Source of the DNA: Paralvinella palmiformis
Taxonomy: Eukaryota > Annelida > Polychaeta > Terebellida > Alvinellidae
Direction: 5' to 3'
Length of the DNA stretch: 64,000 nucleotides
Assembly: GCA_025642065.1 (NCBI GenBank)
Contig: JAODUP010000277.1
Span: 338,501-402,500, forward strand
The notes beneath the pieces were generated by a model, which did not search any database, was not told where the DNA came from, and saw nothing but the letters and a program-made list of their open reading frames with translations. Shown one piece after another: positions 24,984 to 37,771 of this stretch. The position numbers and the translations under genes were made by a program. Positions within the stretch are counted from its first letter, which is position 1. Every line of letters begins with the position of its first letter.

Positions 24984-25490
24984 CATTAAAATGATATGTA
25001 AAATACTAAACCAGGGTTGGCAGGTTTTTTACACAGACGTTATTAACATCGTTATTTAATGTAATGCAAAAACTTTTTTTTAGAATTCATTGTAAAAAAA
25101 TCCCTTTTTGAAATAAATTCCCTTTTTACTCTGAAAATCACAATAATATCAAGTGTTAATAATGCCTGTTCATTGCAACATAGTGTTAGTATTACTACAC
25201 ATTATATAATGCATTGATCAGTTAAATAAATATGTGTATTTAATTGATACAGAAATCCCACAAAACCTAATTTGGCAATTCAAAATTACCAAGAACCAAA
25301 TCAAATCACGACTGGATGCAATTGTCCCATGATACCCTAATCACCAATTCTAGTTGACACTCACTGAATGTATGACCATCTCACACTGACAACTATCGTC
25401 ATTGTATTAGTGACCTCATTTCCGGCTGTATAAAACAGCCCAATATAACATTTAAATCAGTATTCTTATCTCTCATGCTACTATAGCTAC
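24640..25490. repeat. Non-coding DNA with long TA and CT microsatellites
   Basis: A (TA)n array of about 44 bp lies at 24,882-24,925 and a (CT)n array with a TA end lies at 24,938-24,982. At 25,013 the sequence CAGGGTTGGCAGGTTTTTTA resembles the start of the repeat at 25,493. No gene was seen. Confidence 0.7.
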
Positions 25491-25491
25491 A

Positions 25492-25545
25492 GCAGGGTTG
25501 CCAGGTGTTTCACACACATGTTATTAACATTGTTAATATGTAGGC
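25492..25545 (+). mobile_element. Possible transposon terminus, second copy of the 25,013 repeat
   Basis: CAGGGTTGCCAGGTGTTTCA and the following ACACA(C/G)A(C/T)GTTATTAACAT are shared with 25,013-25,060. The CAGGGTTG start is typical of hAT-type non-autonomous elements. The far ends were not securely identified. Confidence 0.35.
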
Positions 25546-26214
25546 CCTACATATGTTGATTTCTGAACACTGAAAGGTTTCATAATATTGAAAATCTCTG
25601 TGTTGTGACTGTGATATTGTATTCATCATCAAGACGGTATCCACGTATAATGGAAGGCCACAAAACTGTGTGGGAACACCTTTTTCATGTGACCGTTGAC
25701 AATAAAAAGATAAATTCAAGAAATGTGGTCACCAGCAAGCCAGCAATGTTGCTAGAATGCAGGTACATGAGTGAAAATAAATGATTACGGTAAAAAATTA
25801 CGGTAAAAACCAAACCCTGCCTACAACTAGTAAAATCCTGTGTCCAGCCATGGGTTAATATGGCCCTTTTTATGGATTTATATTATGTTACTAAAATCAA
25901 CACCAGGGGGCAGTTACAGTCGGATGAGCTTGACTGAATACTAGTAAGTAAATTATTTCTCTTACATGTAGTCTCTTTCTCAATAAAGACAAAAACAGAA
26001 GCAGACAAAACAGCCATCATATCAATATTAATATAATCTTATTCTAGGAAATTGTTGAATGATCATTTTTATGATTATAGGTAATTTGGATGAAGAAGTA
26101 CAGAAACAACTTGGGATATTACTTTTAGCAGTAAAAAAGATGTATGTATTTAATCAAAGATGTCTCCAAGAGAATATGGATATATATATATATATATATA
26201 TTATTGTTTTAGGC

Positions 26215-26468
26215 AAGTTCACAGATATCCGAGCTTCTGGTCTTTCAGAATGTATTATATATATATATATATATATTTATAGTTCTATAATTTGGGTAAT
26301 TAAGTCAAGGCATGGTCGCTATTAGGCCCCAAAGTGGTCATTCCAGTTTGCTCTATCAAAAGGAAGACCCTTTGGGCAATGTTTAAATAATTTGAGTGGC
26401 CAAGCTTCTAGGGGTTGGAATACAATTATACATTCTGAAAGACCTGAAGCCCAGATATCTGTGAAGTT
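26215..26468. repeat. Inverted repeat with ~44-bp arms and ~165-bp spacer
   Basis: The arm at about 26,215-26,258 (AAGTTCACAGATATCCGAGC, then TTCTGGTCTTTCAGAATGTA) is matched on the opposite strand by about 26,425-26,468 with only a few differences. A TA array (26,257-26,278) lies just inside the left arm and another (26,178-26,201) just outside it. Probably a fold-back or inverted-repeat DNA element. Confidence 0.8.
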
Positions 26469-26999
26469 GGACAAAATGATGTAGTCCAAGTTTAGGCACA
26501 TTTGCTCCACTGATATCAGGTTAAGTTGTCCAGCTTTCCTGAAGTGAACAATCATTGAATAATTTTGTTATACTTCTATATACTAGCATATAGTAATGCA
26601 ATGCAATAGAAATGACATATTTTAGTACACAAATGTCAAGTTATCAACGCTTTTCTTGCTAAATGGACAGTATCTCTATACTGTGTCCAGTCATGCAGTG
26701 TCCAGTCATCCTTCAATGCATGGACGCATAACCAAATCAGATCATTAAGTCATATCAATTTATGAGAAGACCTTATGTTCACAAATGTAAATAAACTGTT
26801 TTGTCTGTATTATCTTCATTGAGAATGTGGTGTTCATATGGTGCTTGACTGTGGCTTTAACTTTAATGCCTATACATATTCAACCAAAACCAATAAATGA
26901 TAAGCAGATAACTGCCAAATCTACCATGATCTTAGATAAAATGGAGTGTAGAATGGGGAAACTTTGTGGTGACTGTATAGTTACACTTATTCTTATCCC

Positions 27000-27330
27000 T
27001 CATCAGAGACACACCACATACCCATTGCAGCATTCCCCTCTCCATCCACTCAAATCATCCATCCACTCTGCATTCATGGCTGAAGTCTCACTTCCATACA
27101 CCAGTGCACTCCTCACACATGTCACATATACCTTCTCTTTTAACTTCAGTGACACACCAGCTTCCCTGTCAAAATCCCTTACAGCTCTCTAAACTTCCCC
27201 AATGCACTCTCCACATTGATGGCGAATTTGCTCCTCCACTCAACATATAGCCCCTAGATAACAGAACTTTCCAACTCTGTTTAGATATACACTGTTTCCC
27301 AAGTGAAGACAGTCATGACTTCTTAACTAT
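27000..27330 (-). mobile_element. Non-LTR retrotransposon 3' coding fragment
   Basis: On the - strand VGKFCYLGA (about 27,250) is followed by LKLKEKVYVTCVRSALVYGS and then ETSAMNAEWMDDLSGW (to about 27,050). This FCYLGD...SALxYGSETW arrangement is the conserved region C-terminal to the reverse transcriptase of many LINEs. A stop follows FCYLGAIC. The catalytic region is absent, so only a 5'-truncated fragment remains. It is a different family from LINE A and LINE B. Confidence 0.8.
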
Positions 27331-28260
27331 ACTAATCTTCTTAACTTTGAGAATCCTGGGTTGGCATCCAGCAACTTACCTGACTTAACTGAAGTATGAA
27401 TGTTAAAATGGTGTTTACAACAACATTTAATCTAAGACTCTCAATATCAGCCCTCATATTAAACTAGAGAGAAGAAATATTAATGACTATGTAAACAGAG
27501 TTGTATTTAGATACCACATACATGTAAATAACTTCTTGAATAACAACTTAAATACATTATATTTCTATAATTGAAATACTGTGTGAGTAGTTTCTACCAT
27601 TTCTATCCAAAATATAGGGTAGAAAGGTATTTTGTACTCTATGCATAAATACCCAGTAATTACTAAGGCAAAAAGTAGCACATTACATGGGAAGACTTTG
27701 GTGTGTTTACTTAGAGAATACAGTTTGTGAAAAACTATAGGCCATATATGGGAAGCAATTGGGAACAGGAATGCTCACCACCGAGACTTCTTGCCACCTA
27801 AAATTAGCTACCAATTTTTCCAGTCCTGTATTCGCCACTCACAGTAGAGCCCATATGCCAATTATGGTTAGGCACATTCGGCACCAATTTCGCCACTTGC
27901 ATAGTAAACATAATAAACTTATATCAAAGCAACAAACTGTGAGTGTGTCTACTCCGATTAAGCAGATCATGAATATATTGTCCCAATTATAATTATTATC
28001 TGTTGTCATTGCTTCCATGAGAATTGGCTTCAACGATTATTGTGATTAAGTCATTGATGAAAGCTTACTCACACCTTTGTCTACATGATTAAAGGAACTA
28101 GTGGTAGGCCTAATAAATTAATAAATTCTTTATATCAAACCAATAAATTGTATATATTCTATTCTCCTGCTTAAAGAACTCAGCAACCCACTACCAAAAT
28201 TTGAACATTAACACTGGTTACACTGCAAATAAGATCCCAATAAATGACCTTATGTACATC
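27331..28260. other. No gene recognised
   Basis: AT-rich DNA. The word TTCGCCACT recurs at about 27,832 and 27,889, and on the opposite strand at 28,513-28,545, without a structure that I can name. Confidence 0.4.
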
Positions 28261-28663
28261 ACAGCAGGGTTGGCATTGATTTAATCAAATTTATTAAATC
28301 ATCGATTAAATCATTCATTTAATCAACATGAAAAAATAAAGATATTGATTTTTCAGATTATCTTACTGCCAGTTGATTTAATTATATGTATTTTAAAATA
28401 AAGTTAAAATTTGTACATAACAGCTTTGCTTTAATTCTTTAGAAATGCTCTGTAAGACCAATAAGAATAATATAATCAGTTTTGTTTTAATGGTATTAAG
28501 GCTGAAGTTTCAGTGGCGAATGGGCCCAGGCATTAGTGGCGAATGGGGCAGGGAATTGCGTGATAGCACACTTTGTGACCTCTTAGTGCTAGATCTAAAT
28601 ACTTTAGTAGTCATTGAATTGCTTAACTTCTGCACAAGTCATATCTGGGACATATGGCTGAGC

Positions 28664-28845
28664 AGCAACTACATAGGTGATGATGATTTATGGCTACTTT
28701 TGTAGTACTCCAAAGGTAATGAGACGAAGTCAAAGATGAAACAACCTTCAGATATGTCCACGCCGAGATTCGAACATGGGTGGTAATGATCTGTGGTCAA
28801 ACATGCTACTGCTAGACCACAGCAGCGTTCCAGCAACTACATAGG
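28664..28845 (-). mobile_element. SINE family A copy with perfect 14-bp target duplications
   Basis: The element lies at 28,678-28,831 on the - strand between two identical AGCAACTACATAGG sequences (28,664-28,677 and 28,832-28,845). The tRNA-like head reads GTGGTCTAGCAGTAGCATG and GTTCGAATCTCGG on the - strand. Its tail is a short ATCATCA run at 28,678. Confidence 0.9.
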
Positions 28846-30001
28846 AAAATATCCTACAAACACAGGCACGAGTCAGATTTTACCCTACAAACACCAGCCT
28901 TGCAAGACATGCAGGGCTCTTAATTACTAGATCTACACCATTGTGGTGTCTCAACACTGTGCAGATATATGACTGATGGCGTTTCAAATTCAATCACTTG
29001 TTGTCATACACTGTACATCAGTACTACCTTCAACCTTGGTAGTTTTTCTGTATTGTTTTTTAAATTTCCATTCATGAATCGTTTCAGAGAAATAGCTACT
29101 GATTGAGCTAGGCTAGTTGGTGGTTCGGCTAGCTAGTAATATATCTAATACTAGTAATAGTATTAACTAGGTCTAGATGATCTAGAATAGATCTACAATT
29201 TGAACTTGAAGTCATCAGTTCCGTTCTGATCTTTATCAAAGTTTATGTGGCTATTGCCCGTATATCACCATAACAAATATACCAATTTCCACTATTATCT
29301 AGAGTCAGGCAGAATGCTGTATCACATAATACATACATAACACATGTTATGTACCACTCGAGCCGGAAACGATCATTTGCCTACCAAGAATCGGATGACA
29401 TCATTTTCTATAGATCTAGGTAAACGCGGTAATTTTATTATTCTAAGCATGTCTGTGGTATTAGGATGGACCAATTACAGAAAATACATTAGTTAAATAC
29501 GTGTACGTGTCATATTATAAACCAGATAATTAATTAAACTACTTTACAAATTATACCAATGGCATAGATCTCTTAAAATGTAAACAATAAACTCCTTTTA
29601 CGAAGTGCTTTCATATGACAATTAGCACAAGCGTATTAGCTGCAGACGCAACGATTATGTAACGTCCTATATGGGGTGGCTAATATCATTGCTCATTCAC
29701 ATTCACAGGAGAATACTTTGGGCAAATGGAACAAAAATTCTCTGAAATTTGTCACTGAGTTTAGATTGGGAAATGTGTTGCTGCCAAACAATTAAATCAA
29801 GTCTATAATATTCTAAACCACAGAGCCCTAGATTACTTGTACAAGAATATTGGAACACATGACTATTGGCTTGGAACGAATTACAAACTGAAATTCAGTA
29901 TTTAATGAGCAAGTTTCTTTTCAATAAAAGCGTAAAGCAATTTTTATTTAATAATGACCAGGAATTACGAAGCAAGTTCTTATAATATTTTTTGACCTGG
30001 T

Positions 30002-30038
<37 letters not shown>

Positions 30039-31077
30039 TTATTGTTTGTAATATACATTTATCTAGTCCTGTCACAAATTATTCATCATTTAAATTTAGT
30101 TTAGTCTACAATCTGCCACACACACACACACACACCACACATATATATATGATCTTTCTCCTCAGGATCACAATGGAAATTTTAGCATTATTATATGTAT
30201 TTAGCGTACAAAATAAATCAAATCAAAAGTAGGCTTAATGTTGAAAAATTAACCTTTTCAATCTATAATAGATATATAAATATACAGTTAATGCATTCTT
30301 TATGTCTGCAAAGATTAACCTACTTGATACAGTAAATATGAGATTCAAACACTATTGGTCACTAATATTTTATATGTTAATTATATATTTTGTTTTGTTT
30401 TATTAAGGATGGTAACTACTTTATTGTATAATCCATGGTTAAAGTGCTTAGGAAATATTAATTATGTTTCGTGATTTCAGACTGTTATTAATCTGTGTCT
30501 TTATCCATTAAATATAATTTTTGTAGAAAAAATCACTCTAAAAGTATCAAATGTTACCCCCTCTCAAATAGCAAAATAAATGGATTTATCTGAAAGAAAG
30601 GTATTGCATCAGTTTTCATGCAATGCTCAATATATCCCATTAACTGGTTTATTACAGAGTAATTAAAACCTAGATGATCATATGTGTGCATTATATGTCG
30701 ATAATATGATAATATTATTTCATCTAAAACTTGCACACCTTTATATAATAAAGTGTATTTATGTGCATGCTCACCTAACATACGTTTACATACAGACATC
30801 TAGCTGGTTCATTAATATATATCATATGTAAATAAATAAAATTAATAATCAGCATCTGTAATAAACATAATCTGAATCAACAGTCGTTTATTAAGTTTAT
30901 GTTGCTTGTATATATATGACACAAGGTAATTATTTTTAAGATGAAATTTTATCTCTTACTTATATTATTATCTTGGCTGATAGGTATTTTGACTTAAATT
31001 AAACCAGAAAAGGTCAAATTTCCCACAAATATCTGATGTTAGTTGGTGTTTGCAATGTCGGAGCAGTCGAGAACCTG

Positions 31078-31123
<46 letters not shown>

Positions 31124-32365
31124 TATATATATAATATATATATATATATGACTTGCTCTTGATTGTGAACAATAGTTACGATTATTAGTCCACGGTGAAC
31201 TGTTACTTTAAGGTATCACACCAGCAGTGCCTGTCAGTGTGCCTATCAGTTATTTTCTATGCCCAAAATGCGCAGTCCCTTTGTCTCTGACCATATGGCA
31301 AGCGATAACCGGACAAGGTATATAATATGGTCGTGTCTGCAGCAATACGCCTAACGATATTTTTTGGTTTCGCATAAGTTTCAGAGAATGTGATTTGCTT
31401 GTCAAACATTCCATAACATAAGCGAAAGCTTTGTATATTTGTTATATTTTAATATACGTCAGTGGGTGATATTGACAGGGAATAGCTATAATTGGTCGGT
31501 AAGTAAACGGAAATCAGAGGAGTTAAATACATTTAATGTAAATGTTCAAGTTTAGATTCTAATCTATTTAGACCTAGAGGTCCTAGACCTACTCACCTAG
31601 TCTAGTAATAAATAGTATTATTTCTAGATCTCTGAACTAGACTACAGTCTGAGTCTACAATGACAAGAGTTGAAGAGGCTGAAGAAGTCAATATCTAGAT
31701 CTATTTAGTTTACTAAATTTAGACTATTATTCTATAGAGCTATCGTTATTTAGACTTAGTATCAATACTATAGTATAGATATTTATAGACTAATTTATAC
31801 GTAATAGTAAATAGATCTAGACAGATACTTTTAATAGTTGTGTTATTTTAACATTTGCTTATTATTATCGAAGTGGTTGTGTAGCCGACCATTGGAAACC
31901 TGTTCGCTGTCGCTAAAGGTCTGAGCACTCAATGCGCATGTGCTGGCTCCCAATAGCACTGAGGGGAATCCATACCCTAGGCCATCGCTGTAGGCTACAG
32001 CCCCTTATAGTTATAGGGGGTTTGTTAATTTCATGCATGATTTACTGCAGATATATGGTTGTTGCCTAGTACTCGGATCTTTATATCCTCATCCGAGCAT
32101 CCGAAACAAGCTATGCAACAATGTCCTATTATTATTTATGGTAATCCTAACTAATTTCGGTGAACTCCATACTGTTAATTCAGCATGGATTATTTTAGGG
32201 ATAATTTTAGATTCCAACATCTTGATATTATACAATCATAGACATATCTATAAGGTTGTGGCTATTGGTCCAGACACAGACATACACCAAAATAGCTATA
32301 GCTCCAGCACTTCAACTGTGCAGTACAGCTTCCAAATATCCAGTAGAATATCACACACCGGATAC
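28846..32365. other. Long non-coding stretch with TA arrays
   Basis: TA microsatellites occur at 30,004-30,037 and 31,079-31,149, and a CA run at 30,118-30,136. Between 31,550 and 31,830 the DNA is dominated by TAG, CTAG and TAGA words. No open frame carries a recognisable domain. Confidence 0.5.
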
Positions 32366-33450
32366 CTTATAATAATAATAAACAAAATTTATATAGCACC
32401 CTATATAACCTGTAAGAAGGTTACTCTAAAGCGCTTGACAATAAATAATTCTATGGATGTAACAGATTTACATCTTTAAAAATACATAATTCTTTCCAGC
32501 CAAATACATAATATATTCAGCTAGGAAAACTGAAATAAAAAGATTAGTTTTTAATCTTGCACTTTCTGATGGTTACTGGAAGATTATTCCATAAGGTTGC
32601 AGCAGCCTTTCTGAAACATCTATTACCGTATGTCACTCCACATGTTGGTACGGCTAAGAATGCTCCAGACTCAGACCTTAGAGACCTTGTCGGCTGATAC
32701 GGTATGACAAGTTCCTCTAAGTACTGAGGGGCAGTCCCTTGAAGTGCCTTAAAAGTGTACATCAAAATCTTGTACTGCGACCTGTATATAACTGGGAGTC
32801 AAAGCAGGGAGTTCAAGACTGGTGTTATATGTTCTCTTTTATGAGTGCGAGTGAACTAACCTGGCAGAAAAATTCTCTACTTTCTGTAGCCGTGTCATCA
32901 GTGTGCTTGGAAGACCATACAGGAGAGCATTTCTGTAATCTAGCCAAGAAGTTATCATGGCGTGTGCCAGTATTCCTAAGTTCTTCACTGACAATGCTAC
33001 AGAAACAGTATTATTACCTACTTGAAGCCGTAATTCCTCATTCATCCTAACCTGATGTTTTGGGTTAAAGATAATGAGCCCTGTCTTTTCCTCGTTTAAC
33101 TTAAGCATGTTTGCACTCATCCAAGTACTGATATCAGCCAAACAAGCTTCTAATTTCTTTGCAACGTCGGACCAAGTTGTTTTTGGCATGATCGCCATAT
33201 AAACCTGCGTATCATCCGCATAACAGTGGTAGAGCAAATTATGTCAGCTACATATCGCACCAATTGGTTTTGAATACAAACAGTACTTATGTGGTCCAAG
33301 TACCGATCCTTGTGGCACCCCAAAATTCAGGCACTTACCTTCTGATGTCATCATTCCTATGGCAACACACTGAGATCTGTCACTCAGATAAGATTTGATC
33401 CAGGATAGGGCACTTCTGGTTACTCCAAACGAGTGCTCAAGGCAGAACTA
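32366..33450 (-). mobile_element. LINE family B (CR1/L2-like), 5'-truncated remnant
   Basis: Going down on the - strand: SFGVTRSALSWIKSYLSDRS (33,380-33,440), FGVPQGSVLGP (33,290-33,330), a break, the catalytic box YADDTQVYMA (about 33,190-33,220), then LKLNEEKTG and KNLGILAH. A deletion follows, then SWLDYRNALLYGLPSTL (32,880-32,935) and FKALQGTAPQYLEELV (32,710-32,757). The 3' end runs into ATATAGC words and (TTA)n. Frameshifts are present. Motif order matches LINE A but the sequence is clearly a separate family. Confidence 0.88.
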
Positions 33451-33459
33451 ATGCTGCCC

Positions 33460-35177
33460 TTACGAATTTACTAAAGCTGCGGCATTGACTGGCAGATATC
33501 ATGCTAAACTACTATATCACTGGCATGTATAGGATAGAACAGCTTACAAATGTATTGCTTTATCAGTGTTCCACTTCCAGCTAGGTTTTGAAAATTACTG
33601 GGTGCAGTTGGCTGAAGAATGGCACTTTTACGTGTGAAAGATATTTTTGAGGGCACATCATTTGAAATCAGTTTTTAGTTAACTTTGACATTTAGTTAAT
33701 ATTCATGAAATGGAACTTGTGACAGTGTCATAATTACCAATAACACCGGGCGCCCTATAAATACACAGGGTGCAAAATAAAATGTACAGGGCACAGTTAA
33801 ATAGGGGCAGGGCATTGCGCCACTGTGTAATGGCCTAGCTGGAACACTGTTTATGTTAGATATTTATGAAACTACGGTCTGAACCCAATTGCCGCCGATA
33901 TTGCATGGCAGGCCTGTCACTACAGTATCATATATTGCTTATTGAATTATAGGCTATATATTTCTTCCTATAATAAATGATAAGAAATTAATATTCTGCC
34001 TGTTACTTTACTGTTTTAGCTATTCAAATTTCAAGGTAAGCTATTGGTGGATCTGGCGCTATGTACCTTGCATTGATACTGAAACCACACAAAAATTACG
34101 TTGATTGAAGAGAAACCAGAGTTAAAAGCAAAATGGCCTCTCCACATGTGCATTATCAGATTATATATCACATGGAAACCAGAATTGCGCTGGATCAATA
34201 GCTATAAAATATAAAATTGCACTCCCAGGTCAGGACCTATAGCCACTTCATATCTATAATTAAATGTAATTGAATAATCATCTAATGCCACTGACTCCGA
34301 GTCAGTGACTGAGCCCAGTTTAACAGATGCCTTCATTGTTGATCAAATTGGTTTTCTGGCACCTGTTTAGGAGTAAGTATTATGTTAACGTGTACTAACT
34401 TGACTGCCAAATAAAGGAAGAAATAAACACATTTCATCAGACTAGATTGTTTGAAATAATACTGGCCGCCAAATTAGAGTGATGATATTTGTCTATATTT
34501 CTTAACTTGTGAGATCTGCAGCCATAAAACATGTCACATGATGTATTAATGATTCGTTTCTATCAGATTGTTCATTTAATGTATAAGCTTTTCGTTTCTG
34601 TTCCTCTGAGTAGCTCTCTTTCTTGGATACAAGGTCTATTTCAATGTTTTTATGCACTACAATTTAACACCAATGTTCCCAGTAAAGAATGGTATACTGG
34701 GCCGGTAATGGCCTGATAACACCTGCATTACTGGCCTAGTATATCTCCCATTACCAACACATTAACAGTCTGTTATCATAAGGTTTTTGTCAAGTTTAGC
34801 CATATAGTTTCTGGCCTCATGCCATGCTAGTACAGGCTGTCTGAATTAGTTAGTATTGTTTTAGTATTGGCTCATTATTAATTATTGGAATAACCAGATA
34901 TATATTGGCTTATTATGAAGGCTACGTTACTATCCTAATATGTGAGTGTTTTTTTGGCCAGATACATAATAAGCAATGTAATAACAAGTTTGTGTGTACA
35001 CAATAATGTTTGTTTTGGGATTGTTTGCTCAAAGTTAGTATGCGATATATACTAAACTTATACATAAATTATAATCACTAAATCAGTGGATGTATGATAC
35101 ATTGATAATCTATATCAACATCCAGTAAATAATGTAGTATAGCTAGAGTACTCATTTTCATATTTATTTCTAATGTA

Positions 35178-35228
<51 letters not shown>

Positions 35229-36400
35229 TACTCCATGTTACAGCACGCATTAAAATGAGCTGTATTCATTAAAAATCGGTTAAGAAAAATTGCAGTTACC
35301 TATTCTGGATGAGATGTTTGAATTATTCCCACTTGAATACTTAATGTAAAGACCATATATATGACACTGTTATACTGCACAGCCTTTTCAGTAGGGATTG
35401 AGTAGTTGACCCCTTACAAAAAGTAGGCAGCAACTCACCTGTGGTGGCCTGTAAAAACAGTGCTGTGGCATTGCTGGAAGGAGGTGGGGGAGGGAGTTAG
35501 TGAAGGGCTGGCCATGGGGTAGTGGTAGGTTACACTAACACTGTAGTGGCCTTTCTCCATTTGAAGGGGGGGGGGGGTATGCGGCTCTCCCCTGAAAAAG
35601 TTGGTTGAAATGGAGCATTTGGTGCACACTTCTAGCGAAAACTAAAGTAGCTGACCAATTTTCTGCCAATAGAAAATGCGATGAGGGACTGTAAAATAGA
35701 CGACGTATGGCGTCGGATGTTGGCTGCTATTGAAAAGGCTGATACTGTAGTAATGGTATCCAGCCATTATATTCAGATTCTGAACCCGATATAGCAATTT
35801 TCATTGGGTTGGTATGATGTCAGTGGTTAACAGTTAGATCAATTAACAACTTTGGGTTTGTGTGGTTTTTGTATCAGCCTTTCTTTTAATCACTATAACT
35901 CTAGTAAGAGAGAGACACATGAAATTCATGGCATATGTTGTTTTGACTTTTGGTAGGCTGCTTAAGTGGTTCCAAGACGTTATCGTATTCTGAGTGTGAT
36001 AGTAGGTAGAATTAGAAAACTGCCAGTGTGGTTGGATATCCCCGTGATTGAAATCCCTGAAAGAACTGTGTTAGGTATGACTCTGTTTCATTTTCATAAA
36101 TGACCTATCTTGTGTAGTAAAAATGAACTAGGTAGAATTTTGCAAGTGATACAAAGCTGTTCCAATAAGTTCACTTGCCTGGAAATCATGATATACTGCA
36201 ACAAGACCATGATAAACTTCTCTCACCAAATTTCAGTTTACCCTGATTTGGTATTACTTTTACTAATGTAAATAAAAAGGAGTTGGAATGGTTTATTCAT
36301 TATTTTTAATGTTTCCTACTCAGCGTTCAAAGGATCTTGAAAATTGTTTGAAATTGTCTCTTGAAAATGTCTTAATTTTGGAAAGATATTTATAATCAAA
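33460..36400. other. No gene recognised; one TA array
   Basis: A TA microsatellite of about 42 bp lies at 35,182-35,224 and a G-run at 35,565-35,576. No transposon coding sequence or exon was recognised. Confidence 0.5.
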
Positions 36401-36401
36401 T

Positions 36402-37275
36402 ACCGTATATACTCATGTAAAAGTCGCACTCGCATATAAGATACGCCTGTGTCTAGGACTAATAAGTCACCTGGAGTTCAACCAGCATGTAAGACACTCT
36501 AAAATCAGCCAATTATCAACAATATTTATTCAAAACCCAAAATTCATCATCATCACTCTCTTCACTGAACATCTAACAGATGATCTGTTATATCTGTTCA
36601 TATGTCATCATACATCTCGTCGCCTTCTTTGTGGAAGTCAGTATCAGATTTGTCATGCTGCTTAGCCCACAATACGTCATCTTCTGTGCTATCTAAATAG
36701 ACGACTTCTTGAATGATTTGGTAGTGATGGCGGCGTTGATAGGATCCCAGACCGTCTTCACCCACTGCGTGACAACAGGTAACTACAGCCGCTTCAGGTT
36801 GTCTGCTGCTGTTCAGTCATTTCATTTTCAAGTGATGCTGTTTGGATTTGTTTATTAGTTAAGTTCCCATGTGCCAAAGCTTTGGAAATAATTAACAGAG
36901 TATGTTTGCTTTAATCGTTTTCCTTTGATGTGGTTTCCATAGTCATTCTTTCTGTGACCTACTTACCATTCTGTTCAATTACCTTCAATCACATATTTTG
37001 ATAGAATTGACATGTCTTTGTGATCACGTCACTAATTAGAGCATCGGATTAAATAATCATGGCAGTGGTTATCATGATTAAACTTGGCTTTGAAAGACAT
37101 CAGAAAACACATTGCTCATATTTTCATTATGAAGGTTGAAAAACAATATTAGTGTATTTCCCCCCAAATTATGCCAAATATACCTTCACTTTTAGTCTGA
37201 CCTGCGTATAAATCACACTCGATTTTGGTGTTGATTTCAGAGTATAAAAAGTGTGACTTATACACCAGTATATAT
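36402..37275. mobile_element. Putative non-autonomous DNA transposon with inverted termini
   Basis: The left end (CGTATATACTCATGTAAAAG, then TCGCACTCGCATATAAG) is mirrored by the right end (AGTGTGACTTATACACCAGT, then ATATA near 37,272) with about 22 of 26 positions matching. Subterminal copies of the GTCGCACTCG-type word also point inwards at 36,421 and near 37,213. No transposase is encoded. The superfamily is undecided. Confidence 0.55.
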
Positions 37276-37640
37276 GTATATATACAATAAGTAAATTTTC
37301 CACAACCTTGTAAAACCATGATTTTTTAAATTGCTTTTCCAAAAGGCCTTAGTATGGAAAAAGTGACCTGAAAACCCCTTTATTTGGTCTTAATAATTGC
37401 TCCCACCAGAGAAGTTGTCAAAGAAAATAAGAATTATGAGATCTCAGTTTCGGGCAGTTTAGCCTAATTTATGACCACTCCATTAGCTACAGCACCACTT
37501 TTAGACTCTCTGACTTCATATGACATTAGAGTAGTGTAGTCTGGTGGCTGAATGAGAAGAGTTCTTTATTCAGCACAGCTCTACTCGATGTCAGTGTGTT
37601 TAGTATGACTCTGGACACCTTAACATGAAGGCGGGCTGAC

Positions 37641-37665
37641 TTAAAGGGATAGTCCAGCTACAGAT
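37641..37665 (+). mobile_element. Isolated TTAA-type transposon end
   Basis: TTAAAGGGATAGTCCAGC repeats the first 13 bases of the element that starts at 37,772. A partner end was not found. Confidence 0.45.
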
Positions 37666-37771
37666 ATTAAGACCTTGTATGGTCTGGGATCTACAGTTTC
37701 TCCATAATGCAAATTATCATTGCAGGTTATTCTTAAATGCTTAAACTTTCTCAGTTTCACTATTGCTAACC

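Noticed and set aside
26827..27192. 121-codon + strand frame
   Set aside because: It is antisense to a LINE coding fragment whose motifs lie on the - strand.
29760..29905. Open stretch reading LYKNIGTHDYWLGTNY, faintly like a C-type lectin
   Set aside because: Only one short motif, no conserved cysteines and no splice-bounded exon around it.
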